A DNA stretch of 64,000 bases, taken from Rhizobium sp. R635. GTDB lineage: Bacteria > Pseudomonadota > Alphaproteobacteria > Rhizobiales > Rhizobiaceae. The notes beneath the pieces are model-generated. The model saw only the letters and a list, made by a program, of their open reading frames with translations, had not been told where the DNA came from and searched no databases. Numbering within the stretch: the first letter of the stretch is position 1; each line of letters opens with the position of its first letter. This document shows positions 28,366-39,400 of the stretch, piece by piece. The stretch is taken from positions 1-64,000 of the forward strand of contig NZ_LOKX01000016.1 in assembly GCF_002211285.1 (NCBI RefSeq), given 5' to 3'. Made by a program: the position numbers and the translations under genes.

Positions 28366-30951
28366 ATGTCGGAAATGAAAAACAGCCTGTCCGGTCAGGC
28401 GGATGACGGCGTTCGCGCCGGTCGCCGCCCGTTCACGGCAGGCCAAGGATATCAATCTGCAACGGCACACGAGGCCGCAAAGCAAGAGCATGGATCATTG
28501 GCGCGCTTCCTGAAAACCTGCGCAGCCGGCACGGCGTTTGCCGCGCTGGCGCGGCCGGTTCTGGCACAGACCGAGCAGCAGGCGGCGGCCTCGGCTCATC
28601 TCTTCACCTCCTCGCAGGTCGTCGGCGTTTCCGTCGTCATCGGCGTCATCTCGGCGGCGCTGCTGTCGACACTGTGGCTCGTGCGCCAGCGCGGCAACCT
28701 GGAAAACGAAAGCCGGGAAATCCGCTCGGCGCTTTCCGATGCCCAACAGCGCATTTCGCAATACCAGGCTCTGATCGCTGACAAGAACCGGCGGATCGTC
28801 ATCTGGGACGGCAATACCCGCCCTGAGCTTCTCGGCCAGCTTCCGCCCGAAACCGGCGCGCCGCAGGACGGAGAATTCCTGGCCTTCGGCCTCTGGCTGA
28901 AATCACGCTCCGCCTCCGATCTGGAAAAGGCGATCGACCGGCTGCGCGACGGCGCGCAAAGCTTTGACATGGTGGTCGAAACCATCCGTGACGAAGTGCT
29001 CGAGGCGCAGGGCCGGGTTTCCGGCGGGCGCGCCTTCGTCCGCTTCGTGGCGCTCAACAATCTGCGCGCCGAGCTCGCAGAGATCAGGATCGAGCGCGAC
29101 CGGCTGATGACCTCGATCTCGGCCTTCCAGACCATGCTCGACGCGATCGACATGCCGGCCTGGCAGCGCGACCCGGCGGGCCGCCTGACCTGGGTCAACC
29201 TTGCTTACGGCGAGGCGGTCGAAGCACGATCGCCGCAGCAGGCGATCAATGAAGGCCGCGAGATGCTGACGACCGTGGCGCGCGAACGCATCCGCGCGAC
29301 GGCGACGCCGGAATCGCCCTTCCACGACACGATCTCGACAGTCGTGCGCGGCAACCGCACATTCTTCGACGTCGTCGACGTCAAGGTTCCCGGCGGCTCG
29401 GCCGGCATTGCGGTCGACGTGTCCGACATAGAGGCGGTTCGCGCCGAGCTGGAACGGACGCTGAAGAGCCACGCCGAAACACTCGACCATCTCGCGACAC
29501 CCGTCGCCATCTTCGACGGCGACCGCAGGCTGCAATTCTACAACCAGGCCTTCGTCGCCCTTTGGGAGTTGGATATCGCCTTCCTCGAAAGCCGGCCCGA
29601 CAATAGCGAGCTGCTCGAACGGCTGCGGGCAGCCAAGAAGCTGCCGGACCAGCTCAACTGGAAAAGCTGGAAGGAAGCGGCGCTTTCGGTCTATCGCGCG
29701 CTCGATACGCAATCGGATCTCTGGCACCTGCCGAACGGGCAGACGCTGCGCGTCTTCGCGACAGCCCATCCGCAGGGCGGCGCCACCTGGGTGTTCGAAA
29801 ACCTGACCGAGCAGGTCGACCTCGAAACGCGCTACAATACGCTGGTCAAGGTGCAGGGCGAAACGATCGACCATCTTTCCGAAGGTGTGGCGGTGTTCGG
29901 CCCCGATGGACGCATCCGCCTGTCCAACCCGGCGTTCCGCGCGCTCTGGGGGATCACCGAAGCCGAGGCCAAGCCCGGCACCCATATCCGTGCCCTCGGC
30001 GAGGCCTGCGCGCCCTCCTACGACCGGCCGGACGGCTGGAAGACCTTCGCCGAACTGATCACCAGCTTCGACGACGAACGCCGCTCGGGCCAAGGCACGC
30101 TGGAACTCTTCTCCGGCCTCGTGCTCGACTACGCCGTCATCCCGCTGCCGAACGCCCAGACCATGCTGACCTTCGTCAACATGACCGACAGCGTGCGCGC
30201 CGAACGCGCGCTGACCGAGAAGAACGAGGCGCTGCGCAAGGCCGACGAGCTGAAGAACGACTTCGTTCAGCACGTTTCCTATGAGCTGCGCTCGCCGCTG
30301 ACGAATATCATCGGCTTCACCGATCTCCTGCGCACGCAGGGCGTGGGACCGCTGAACGACCGGCAGGCCGAATATATCGACCACATCTCGACCTCGTCCT
30401 CGGTTCTGCTGACGCTCGTCAACGATATTCTCGATCTTGCGACCGTCGATGCCGGCATCATGCGGCTGAACTATGCGGAGATCGATCTCAACGACCTGCT
30501 CGACGACGTCTCGATGCAGATCGCAGATCGCCTCCACGAAAGCGGCGTGGCGCTCGAAATCACCGCGCCCGCCTATCTCGGCTCGATCGTCGCCGATCCG
30601 CAGCGGCTGAAGCAGATCCTGCTGAAGCTCCTGTCCAATGCGGCGAATTTCTCGCCCGAGGGCACCTCGATCTCGCTGGAATGCCATCGCGAGGGCTCGG
30701 ATTTCGTCTTCGCCGTCAGTGATCGCGGCCCCGGCATCTCGCCTGAGATGATCACCACCGTTTTCGACCGCTTTGCGACGGGTGCAAAAAGCGGCAAACG
30801 CGGCGGCGCCGGCCTCGGTCTCTCGATCGTCGACAGCTTCGTCAGCCTGCATCATGGCGACGTGACGATCGATAGCGAGCCGGGCAAGGGCACGACCGTC
30901 GTCTGCCGCATCCCCTCGGTCGATATCCCGCATTCCGCCGCTGCCGAATGA
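28366..30951 (+). CDS. divL: DivL, tyrosine-containing histidine-kinase-like cell-cycle protein
   Basis: An 861-residue membrane protein with two hydrophobic stretches near the N-terminus (about 55-70 and 85-107), PAS-like domains over about 245-610, then dimerisation and ATPase domains. The H-box reads FVQHVSYELRSPL: Tyr (about Y639) stands where the phospho-acceptor histidine would be. This substitution marks DivL of Caulobacter, which senses DivK and controls CckA and hence CtrA. The ATP-binding boxes are intact (LLSNAANFSPEG; GGAGLGLSIVDSF). ATG 28366 is chosen; TTG 28342 and ATG 28375 are alternatives. The stop overlaps the start of the TsaE fusion by four bases. Confidence 0.9.
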   Translation: MSEMKNSLSGQADDGVRAGRRPFTAGQGYQSATAHEAAKQEHGSLARFLKTCAAGTAFAALARPVLAQTEQQAAASAHLFTSSQVVGVSVVIGVISAALLSTLWLVRQRGNLENESREIRSALSDAQQRISQYQALIADKNRRIVIWDGNTRPELLGQLPPETGAPQDGEFLAFGLWLKSRSASDLEKAIDRLRDGAQSFDMVVETIRDEVLEAQGRVSGGRAFVRFVALNNLRAELAEIRIERDRLMTSISAFQTMLDAIDMPAWQRDPAGRLTWVNLAYGEAVEARSPQQAINEGREMLTTVARERIRATATPESPFHDTISTVVRGNRTFFDVVDVKVPGGSAGIAVDVSDIEAVRAELERTLKSHAETLDHLATPVAIFDGDRRLQFYNQAFVALWELDIAFLESRPDNSELLERLRAAKKLPDQLNWKSWKEAALSVYRALDTQSDLWHLPNGQTLRVFATAHPQGGATWVFENLTEQVDLETRYNTLVKVQGETIDHLSEGVAVFGPDGRIRLSNPAFRALWGITEAEAKPGTHIRALGEACAPSYDRPDGWKTFAELITSFDDERRSGQGTLELFSGLVLDYAVIPLPNAQTMLTFVNMTDSVRAERALTEKNEALRKADELKNDFVQHVSYELRSPLTNIIGFTDLLRTQGVGPLNDRQAEYIDHISTSSSVLLTLVNDILDLATVDAGIMRLNYAEIDLNDLLDDVSMQIADRLHESGVALEITAPAYLGSIVADPQRLKQILLKLLSNAANFSPEGTSISLECHREGSDFVFAVSDRGPGISPEMITTVFDRFATGAKSGKRGGAGLGLSIVDSFVSLHHGDVTIDSEPGKGTTVVCRIPSVDIPHSAAAE

Positions 30952-32459
30952 CGACGAGTGACACGATCTCGCTTTTCCTGAAGGACGAGGCGGCCACCAT
31001 TCGCTTCGGCGAAGACCTGGCTCTCGCCCTGAAAGCCGGCGATTGCCTTGCCCTTTCGGGCGATCTCGGCGCCGGAAAATCCTCGCTGGCGCGCGCCATC
31101 CTGCGGGCCGCGGCCGATGACGAGGGTCTGGAAGTCCCGAGCCCGACCTTCACGCTGGTACAATCCTACGATCTGCGCATCCCGGTTTCGCACTTCGATC
31201 TCTACCGGCTGGGCGATCCTGCCGAGCTGACTGAACTCGGCTTCGACGAGGCCTTGCAGAACGGCATCTGCCTCGTCGAATGGCCCGAGATGGCCGAAGG
31301 CGAGTTGCCGGCGTCTCGCATCTCCTTGCGGCTCGAACATGAAGGCGCCGGCCGCCGCGCCACGATCACGGCGGCTGAGAAGACCGCGGCCCGTATCCGG
31401 CGTGTGCTTGATATCCGCGACTTTCTTGCCGATGCCGGTTGTGGAGACGCCAAGCGGCGTTTCCTTATCGGGGATGCGTCGCTGCGCGCCTATGAATCCG
31501 TCTATCCGAAGAAGGGCGAACGCAAGATCCTGATGGACTGGCCGCCGTTGCCGGACGGCCCACCGGTTCTGGACGGCAAACCTTATCCCAAGGTCGCCCA
31601 TCTCGCAGAAAACGCCTATCCCTTTGTGGCGATCGCCAACGCCTTGCGCGAACGCGGCTTTGCGGCGCCGGAGATCTACAAGGTCGACTATAACAAGGGC
31701 ATCCTGCTGATCGAGGATCTCGGCAGCGAAGGCGTGCTCGATGACGATGGGCGGCCGATCCCCGAACGTTACCGGCAAAGTGTCGCCTGTCTCGCACACC
31801 TTCATTCCATGCAGATTCCTCAAGATATCCCGGTTACAGCAGACCATACGCATCACATTCCCGACTTCGACCGCACGGCGATGAAGATGGAAGTGCGGCT
31901 GGTGCTCGACTGGCATATTGCCTGGAAGCGCGGCACGGCGCCGACGGATACCGAGCGCGAGGAATATCTGGCAATCTGGGACGACCTGATCGACGAGTTG
32001 CAATCGGCCGAAACCAATCTGCTTCTGCGTGACTTCCATTCACCCAACATCATCTGGCGTGAACATGAGAGCGGCGTCCGCAGGATCGGTATCATCGACT
32101 TTCAGGATTCGATGATAGGGCCGGCCGCCTATGACCTTGCCTCCATCGTCCAGGATGCGCGCGTCACCATCGAGCCGGATCTTTTCCGGCAACTGATGGA
32201 CGACTACCTCACCATCCGCCGCGCGCAGGGCGGCTTTGACGAAGCCGGATTCATGAAGGCCTGGGCCATCATGTCGGCGCAGCGCAACTGCAAGCTTGCC
32301 GGTCTCTGGGTGCGGCTGCTGCAGCGGGACGGCAAGCCCGGCTACCTCAAGCACATGCCGCGAACGCTCTCCTATCTCCAGGTCGCGCTCGAGCACGAAA
32401 CGCTTGCCCCCTTGCGCGATTGGTGCTCAAGGGCTGGAATAGGCCAAAGCGAATCATAA
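30948..32459 (+). CDS. tsaE: TsaE - aminoglycoside-phosphotransferase-like kinase fusion (AmgK-type)
   Basis: A 503-residue two-domain protein. Residues 1-155 are TsaE, the ATPase of tRNA t6A synthesis: Walker A GDLGAGKS (38-45), then PSPTFTLVQSYD and FDLYRLGD. Residues about 165-500 are an APH-fold kinase with the catalytic loop RDFHSPNIIW (361-370) and metal-binding IIDFQDSMIGP (382-392). The kinase resembles AmgK, which phosphorylates MurNAc/GlcNAc at the anomeric position, and a MurU-like nucleotidyltransferase follows 13 bases later, together a peptidoglycan-recycling shortcut to UDP-MurNAc. Such fusions occur in Rhizobiales annotation. A frameshift is not suspected, since both halves are complete. 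Confidence 0.88.
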   Translation: MTTSDTISLFLKDEAATIRFGEDLALALKAGDCLALSGDLGAGKSSLARAILRAAADDEGLEVPSPTFTLVQSYDLRIPVSHFDLYRLGDPAELTELGFDEALQNGICLVEWPEMAEGELPASRISLRLEHEGAGRRATITAAEKTAARIRRVLDIRDFLADAGCGDAKRRFLIGDASLRAYESVYPKKGERKILMDWPPLPDGPPVLDGKPYPKVAHLAENAYPFVAIANALRERGFAAPEIYKVDYNKGILLIEDLGSEGVLDDDGRPIPERYRQSVACLAHLHSMQIPQDIPVTADHTHHIPDFDRTAMKMEVRLVLDWHIAWKRGTAPTDTEREEYLAIWDDLIDELQSAETNLLLRDFHSPNIIWREHESGVRRIGIIDFQDSMIGPAAYDLASIVQDARVTIEPDLFRQLMDDYLTIRRAQGGFDEAGFMKAWAIMSAQRNCKLAGLWVRLLQRDGKPGYLKHMPRTLSYLQVALEHETLAPLRDWCSRAGIGQSES

Positions 32460-32472
32460 GTTCCGGATCAGC

Positions 32473-33204
32473 ATGACGATCAGACAAGCCATGGTATTGG
32501 CCGCGGGTCTCGGGACCCGCATGCGCCCGATCACCGATACGATCCCGAAGCCGCTGGTGAAGATCGACGGCAAGCCGATGATCGATTACGCGCTGGATTC
32601 GCTTGTTGCGGCCGGCGTCGAACGAGCCGTCGTCAACATTCACCATCACGCCGGCCAGATGCTCGATCATCTCGGAAACTATCGCGGCCTCGACATCGTC
32701 ATATCAGACGAGCGGGAGGCGCTAATGAATTCCGGCGGTGGGCTGGCGAAGGGCCTGACACTGCTGACGCGCGACAGCCTCTTCGTCATGAATGCAGATC
32801 TCTTCTGGATCGGCGAACAGCCGGGACGACCGACGAACCTGCAGCGCTTAGCCGGATTCTTCGATGCCGAGCGCATGGACATGGCGCTGCTCTGCGTCCG
32901 CATCGAGGACACGACGGGCCATAACGGCAAGAACGATTTCGGCCTTGCCGCTGACGGCCGGCTGACGCGTTATCGCGACGATCCCACCAATCCCGTCGTC
33001 TATGCCGGGGCGATCGTCATGAACCCGGCGCTATTCGACGATGCGCCGAAGGATGCCTTCAACCTCAATATCTATTTCGACAAGGCGATCGCGCGCGGGC
33101 GGCTGTTCGGCATCGTGCTCGAAGGCCATTGGCTGACCGTGGGAACGCCGGAGGCGATCGGCGAAGCGGAGGAAACGATCCGCCGATTGCGGGCGTTCGC
33201 GTGA
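32473..33204 (+). CDS. murU: Nucleotidyltransferase, MurU-like (N-acetylmuramate-1-phosphate uridylyltransferase)
   Basis: A 243-residue sugar-phosphate nucleotidyltransferase. The signature AMVLAAGLGTRMRPITDTIP and KPLVKIDGKPM at residues 6-36 bind nucleotide; NSGGGLAKGL and FVMNADLFW contain further active-site residues. Length and the pairing with an AmgK-like kinase suggest MurU, which makes UDP-MurNAc from MurNAc-1-phosphate, although a mannose- or glucose-1-phosphate enzyme is not excluded by sequence alone. addB starts four bases after its stop. Confidence 0.85.
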   Translation: MTIRQAMVLAAGLGTRMRPITDTIPKPLVKIDGKPMIDYALDSLVAAGVERAVVNIHHHAGQMLDHLGNYRGLDIVISDEREALMNSGGGLAKGLTLLTRDSLFVMNADLFWIGEQPGRPTNLQRLAGFFDAERMDMALLCVRIEDTTGHNGKNDFGLAADGRLTRYRDDPTNPVVYAGAIVMNPALFDDAPKDAFNLNIYFDKAIARGRLFGIVLEGHWLTVGTPEAIGEAEETIRRLRAFA

Positions 33205-33208
33205 GCTC

Positions 33209-36200
33209 ATGGCGGAGCGGCACCAGCCACGCATCCTGACGATCCCGGCGGGCCTTCCCTTCCTGAAAACGCTGGCGACGACACTTTGCGACGGCCGGCT
33301 GACGCCGCTCTTCCGGCACGAGCCCGACGATCCGCTGTCTCTCGCCGGGGTGACGATCTATCTGCCGACCCGGCGCGCGGTACGCGTGCTGCGATCGGAA
33401 TTCGTTGATTTGCTCGGCGGCCGCTCGGCCATCCTCCCCGTCATCCGTCCCCTCGGCGAAACCGATGACGACAGCGGCTATTTCGACGAGGCGCTGCCGG
33501 CGACGATCGATCTCGCCCAGCCGCTGTCGAATACCGCCCGCCTGCTGGAGCTTGCGCGCCTTATCCTCGCCTGGCGCAACAAGCTGCCGGAAATCGTCCG
33601 CCACATTCATTCGGATTCGCCGCTCGTTGCGCCTGCAAGCCCGGCCGATGCGATCTGGCTTGCCCGCAACCTTGCGGAGCTGATCGATTCCATCGAAACC
33701 GAAGATCTCGACTGGTCGGAGCTGTCGAAACTCGACACCGGCGACTATGCCGCCTGGTGGCAGCTGACGGCGGAATTCCTGCAGATCGCCAGCGCATTCT
33801 GGCCGGAGCGGCTTTCCGAGCTCGGCAAGTCCTCGCCGGCGCGGCACAGGAACGCCATCCTCCGGGCCGAGGCAAACAGGATTTCGACGATGACGCCCAC
33901 AGGGCCGATCATCATTGCCGGTTCGACGGGCTCCGTTCCCGCCACGGCCGATCTCATCGCCGCCGTCGCCAATCTGCCCGAAGGCGTGATCGTACTGCCG
34001 GGCCTTGATCTCTCCATGCCGGACAAGCACTGGCCGATGGTCGCGCCGGAACCGGAGCCCGGCCAACACGTAAACCCAGCAAGCCGCAGCCATCCGCAAT
34101 ATGGCCTGTCGTTCCTGCTCAAGCGCCTGAAGCTCACGTGCGCCGACATCGCGCTTCTCGACAGGCCGGAAGCCGATCTCGACCGGCGCGCAGAAATCCT
34201 GTCACGTGCGCTCAGCCCAGCCGAGGCGACCAGCGACTGGGGGGCATGGAAAAACGATCTGCCTGACGGCGCCCTGTCTTCGGCCTTCGCCGATGTGTCG
34301 CTGATCGAAGCCGCCAACGAGCGCGAGGAAGCGACCGCGATTGCCATTGCGCTCCGGCTGGCGCTGGAAAGGCCCGGGCAGGACGGTGAAAGCCGGGCGG
34401 CACTCATCACGCCGGACCGCAATCTCGCCCGCCGGGTAATGGCGGAGCTTTCCCGCTTCGGCATCCTGGCCGACGATTCGGCCGGCACGCCGCTCGCGGC
34501 CACGCCGCAAGGCACCCTGCTGCAATTGCTCTTGGAGGCGTCGCTGCGGCCGGGCGATCCGGTGGCGATCGTCTCGCTGCTCAAACATCCCCTCGCCCGT
34601 TTCGGGCTCGAACGCGACGCGTTGATTTCGGCCACCGAGGCGCTCGAGCTGCTGGCGCTGCGCGGCGGCGTGGCGGAGGTCGACATCAGCACACTCGAGC
34701 CGCTGCTCACCCATCAGCTTGCCGAACAGGCCCTGGACAGGCACGCGCCGCAATGGCGAAAGACGCTTGGCCCCGAAGCAGCCGATGCCGCATACGGGCT
34801 TGCGCGCCGGGTTCAACAGGCGACCGCGCCGCTCGCTTCGGCGCTGCTGCGGCACCGGCCGGAAGATCGCGGCGGGACGGCGAGTTTTCCCTTGTCCGAA
34901 TGGGCGGAGCGCACCGGCCGCTCCCTCGAAGCCGTCGCCGCCGATCCGCAAGGCAATCTCGCCGATCTCTGGTCGAGCGAGGCGGGAGACGCGCTCGCCG
35001 CGCTGCTTAGCGAAGTGATCGATACGGACGGCCAGATGGAGGCCGACGGGCCGCAATGGATCGACATCATGGCGGCGCTTGCCGCCGGCCATGCGGTGAA
35101 GCCGCGGGCACTCAGCCATCCCAGGCTCTTCATCTTCGGGACGCTGGAAGCCCGCCTGCAGAGCGTCGACACGCTGATCCTCGGCGGCCTGAACGAGGGT
35201 TCCTGGCCGGGACAGACCGCCAACAATCCCTTCATTCCCAGGATGATGAAGACCGAAATCGGGCTGGAGCCGCCGGAACGGCGCATCGGCCAGCTGGCGC
35301 ACGATTTCGAGATGGCGAACGGCACGCGCCATCTGATCTACTCGCGCGCACTGCGCCAGGGCTCGACGCCGACTGTCGGCTCACGCTGGTTGCAGCGGCT
35401 CCTGGCGCTCGGCGGAGAGGCTTTCGAAGCGGAGTTGAAGGGACGCGGCAACCGATACCTGCAATGGGCCGGCCTCATCGACCGCGGAGAGGCTCAGGCA
35501 CCGGCACAGCGCCCCTCACCAAAGCCGCCGCTCGCGCTACAGCCGAAATCCTATTCCTTCAGCGAAGTCGGCCGGCTGCGCCGCGATCCCTATTCCATCT
35601 ATGCCCGCCGTGTTCTGCGGCTCGACCCGGTCGATCCGTTCAATCGTGATCCGGGAGCGGCCGAACGCGGCACGCTCTACCACAAGATCATCGACCGCTT
35701 CATCCGGGAGGCCCATATCGCCGGCACGCCGGATGCGGCAGCGGCGATGGAGCGCATCCTTTCCGAGCTCTTCGACATGGAGCAGCTGCCGCCACATATC
35801 GATGCGGTGTGGCGGCCGCGCTTCCGCGAAGTGGCCCGCGCCTTCCTCGAATGGGAGGCCGGACGGCGACCCGGCATCCGCAAGACGCTGACGGAAGTGC
35901 GGGGCGGCGTCGAGTTGGAGGCGATCAATATCCGGCTCAACGGTGTCGCGGACCGCATCGACGTCACCGGACCGAACGCCGCCGATATCATCGACTACAA
36001 GACCGGCTACAATCCCTCGCCGGCTCAGGCGCGCGCGCTTCTCGATCCGCAGCTTGCGCTCGAAGCGGCGGCGCTGAGCGCCGGCGCCTTCCGCGATGCC
36101 GGCAGCCTCGTGCCGCAGGACCTGCTCTATGTCCGGCTGCGCCCGGGACGGCGCTTTCAGGTCGATACCGTCAATAACGAGAGCTCGGCGCGTAGCGACA

Positions 36201-36403
36201 AGGCAAAATCGGCGATGGATCTCGCCGAGGAATCGATCGATCAGCTGGTCAAATTCGTGGGATTGCTGCAATCCGGCGAGAAGGGCTTCACCTCGCGGCT
36301 CATTCCGGCGCAGCAATTCGATTTCGGCGGCGACTACGATCATCTCGCCCGTGTTTCCGAATGGTCGACGGCCGAGACCGAGGAAGGCGGCGGCGATGAA
36401 TGA
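33209..36403 (+). CDS. addB: Double-strand break repair protein AddB
   Basis: A 1064-residue subunit of the AddAB helicase-nuclease that resects double-strand breaks for RecA. The middle part has the inactivated helicase-like region. The C-terminal PD-(D/E)xK nuclease has the metal site in DIIDYKTGYNPS (about 926-937), followed by LDPQLALEAAALS. It lacks an N-terminal Walker A and, with only two cysteines, cannot carry the iron-sulphur cluster of Bacillus AddB, as expected for the alphaproteobacterial type. It overlaps addA by eight bases. Confidence 0.93.
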   Translation: MAERHQPRILTIPAGLPFLKTLATTLCDGRLTPLFRHEPDDPLSLAGVTIYLPTRRAVRVLRSEFVDLLGGRSAILPVIRPLGETDDDSGYFDEALPATIDLAQPLSNTARLLELARLILAWRNKLPEIVRHIHSDSPLVAPASPADAIWLARNLAELIDSIETEDLDWSELSKLDTGDYAAWWQLTAEFLQIASAFWPERLSELGKSSPARHRNAILRAEANRISTMTPTGPIIIAGSTGSVPATADLIAAVANLPEGVIVLPGLDLSMPDKHWPMVAPEPEPGQHVNPASRSHPQYGLSFLLKRLKLTCADIALLDRPEADLDRRAEILSRALSPAEATSDWGAWKNDLPDGALSSAFADVSLIEAANEREEATAIAIALRLALERPGQDGESRAALITPDRNLARRVMAELSRFGILADDSAGTPLAATPQGTLLQLLLEASLRPGDPVAIVSLLKHPLARFGLERDALISATEALELLALRGGVAEVDISTLEPLLTHQLAEQALDRHAPQWRKTLGPEAADAAYGLARRVQQATAPLASALLRHRPEDRGGTASFPLSEWAERTGRSLEAVAADPQGNLADLWSSEAGDALAALLSEVIDTDGQMEADGPQWIDIMAALAAGHAVKPRALSHPRLFIFGTLEARLQSVDTLILGGLNEGSWPGQTANNPFIPRMMKTEIGLEPPERRIGQLAHDFEMANGTRHLIYSRALRQGSTPTVGSRWLQRLLALGGEAFEAELKGRGNRYLQWAGLIDRGEAQAPAQRPSPKPPLALQPKSYSFSEVGRLRRDPYSIYARRVLRLDPVDPFNRDPGAAERGTLYHKIIDRFIREAHIAGTPDAAAAMERILSELFDMEQLPPHIDAVWRPRFREVARAFLEWEAGRRPGIRKTLTEVRGGVELEAINIRLNGVADRIDVTGPNAADIIDYKTGYNPSPAQARALLDPQLALEAAALSAGAFRDAGSLVPQDLLYVRLRPGRRFQVDTVNNESSARSDKAKSAMDLAEESIDQLVKFVGLLQSGEKGFTSRLIPAQQFDFGGDYDHLARVSEWSTAETEEGGGDE

Positions 36404-39400
36404 TGTGACCGACCTTCCCGACGACGACGATCCGGGCGCCTGGATCGGCTGGACGACGATCCAGCAGGCCATCGCATCCGATCCGGTGCGCTCGGCATGG
36501 GTTTCGGCCAATGCCGGTTCCGGCAAAACGCATGTTCTGACACAGCGCGTCATTCGGCTTCTGCTCGCCGGGGCGCGGCCTTCGGCCATTCTCTGCCTTA
36601 CCTATACCAAGGCTGCAGCTTCCGAAATGTCGAACCGCGTCTTCGAACGGCTGGCCGAATGGGTGGTGCTCGACGATGAAGATCTCAGCCGGCGGATCGG
36701 CCAGATCGAGGGCACGGCGCCCGACAGGATCAAACTTGCCGAGGCCCGGCGGCTGTTTGCCAAGGCGCTGGAGACGCCGGGCGGGTTGAAGATCCAGACG
36801 ATCCACGCCTTTTGCGAGGCGCTGCTGCATCAGTTCCCGCTGGAGGCCAACGTCGCCGGACACTTCTCGGTTCTCGACGATCGCGCGGCCGCCGCACTGC
36901 TTTCCGATGCGCGCCGGGCACTGCTGACGGCAACCGCGCCGGCGCAAGACCGCGCGCTTGCCGAGGCATTTGCCTATGTGCTCAATCTCGGCGACGAATC
37001 CGGTCTCGAGAACCTGCTCGGCGACATCGTGGCCAATCGTAATGCCATTCGCCGTTTCACCGCGGCGGCCGACCAGCATGGCGGCGTTGAGCTGGTGCTG
37101 CGCAAAAGGCTCGGCCTTGCATCAGACGACACGGAAAGAGGGATCGCGGCGCAATATTGGCCGCTGCCCGGGCTTTCCGGCAGCACGCTGGAACTTTACC
37201 TCTCGCTTGCCGACCACAAGGGGGGCGCAAAGGCACAGGAAGTTGCCTACGGCCTCCGGCTCGCCGGACGGGAGCGCGATGATGCAAGACGCGCCGAAAT
37301 GCTCGAAAAGATCTTCCTGACGGCGGCAAAGGGCGAGCCGAAGGCGGATTCGCAATTCCTCGTCAAAGCCATGCTCGCCGAAGCGCCTGAATTGGCTGAC
37401 GCCATCGCCGCTGCCCGCGCGCATGTTGCGGCAAGCCGCGACCGGTTGAAGCTCATGCGGATGTACGGCGCCACGCATGCAGCACTCGTGCTCGCCGACC
37501 GGCTGAACAAGGACTACGAGGAGCTGAAGAAGCAGCGCAGCCAGCTCGATTTCGAGGACCTGATCACCCGCACCGCCGATCTCCTGACGAAAAGCGGCGT
37601 CGGGCCCTGGATTCACTACAAGCTCGACCGCGGCATCGACCATATCCTGGTCGACGAGGCGCAGGACACCAGCCCGATCCAGTGGAGCGTCATTCAGTCG
37701 CTCGCCGAAGATTTCTTCTCCGGCGAAAGCGCCCGGCCGATCGTGCGCACGCTCTTTGCCGTCGGTGACGAAAAGCAGTCGATCTATTCTTTCCAGGGCG
37801 CGCGGCCCGAGCGTTTCTCCGAAGAGAGCGACCGGACCCGGCGGCGTGTTTCCGACAGCGGGCAGAGCTTTTCCTCTGTCCGGCTGCCGCTCTCCTTCCG
37901 CTCGACGGCCGACGTGCTCGAAGCCGTCGACCACATCTTCAAAGAGCCGGACAATGCACGCGGCCTCAGCGCGCTCGGCGAACCGGTCGTGCATCGTTCG
38001 AGCCGCATCGGGCATCCCGGCGCCGTCGATTTCTGGGAGATGGTGGCGCCGGAAGCGGTGGTGAAGGAGGAGGACTGGACCGCGCCCTTCGACGCGACGC
38101 CGGAAAGCGCACCGGCCGCCATCCTGGCGCGGCGGATCGCGCATTCGATCGGAACGCTCGTCGGCCGTGAGACGATCGTCGAAAAGGGCAAGGAACGGCT
38201 GATCGAAGCCGGTGACATCCTCGTGCTGGTGCGCAAGCGCGACGCTTTCGTCAACGCCTTGACGCGCGCACTGAAGCGCCGCGGCGACATCCCCGTCGCC
38301 GGCGCCGACAGGCTGGTGCTGACCAGCCACATCGCCGTACAGGATCTGCTGGCGCTCGGCCGTTTTCTGCTTCTGCCGGAGGACGATCTCTCGCTCGCCG
38401 CCGTGCTCAAGAGCCCGCTTTTCGATCTTTCCGAGGAGGACGTCTTTTCGATCGCCGCGCTGCGTGGGGACAATGAGAGCGTCTGGAGCCATCTCAGGAA
38501 ATTCGCCGCAGACGGCACCGAACGTTTCCGGGCCGCAGTCGAAAAGCTTGAGCTGTTCCTGCGGCAATCCAGGAGCCTGTCGGTTCATGATTTCTACGCG
38601 CGGGTGCTGGGCAGCCATGGCGGGCGGCGGCAATTTCTGGCGCGCCTCGGCACCGAGGTCAGCGATATTCTCGATGAATTCCTGACCTTTACCCTCGACC
38701 ACGAGAGTTCCGGCCTTCCCGGGCTGCAATCCTTCATCTCTACCCTGGAGCTCGAGGCGCCCGAGGTGAAGCGCGAGCAGGACAAGGGGCGCAACGAGGT
38801 GCGGATCATGACCGTGCATGCCTCGAAGGGCCTCGAAGCGCCGATCGTTTTCCTCGTCGACGGCGGTTCCAAGGCCTTCACGCATACCCATATGCCGAAA
38901 CTTCGGCTGATCGAATCGCCGTCCGGCGAGCCGCCGATGCCTGTCTGGGTTCCCGTTTCCGACCTTGCCAATTCGCTGACGCAGAGCGACGCGGCGCGTG
39001 TCCAGAGACTGGCGGAAGAGGAATACCGCCGGCTGCTCTATGTCGCCATGACGCGCGCCGCCGACCGCTTGGTCGTCTGCGGCTATCGCGGGGTGCGGGA
39101 GAACAACGACACCTGGCACAAGATGATCTCGACGGCGCTGCGTGAAGATCATCCCTATGTCGAGGTGGCGACGTTCTCCGGCCCCGATGGCGAATGGCAG
39201 GGCACCAGATGGCGCGTGCCGCGGGTGGACCGCAGCTTCGAACGTCTCGACCGCAGCCAACACCACGAAAGCCAGGAAGCCCTGCCGGACGGCCTGTTGC
39301 GTCCGTTGCCGCCGCAGGCCGAGCTGCCCCGGCCACTCAGCCCTTCCGGCGCGGGGACGATCGTCGACGAAGATGAAGGCGGCCTGCTCATCACTTCGCC

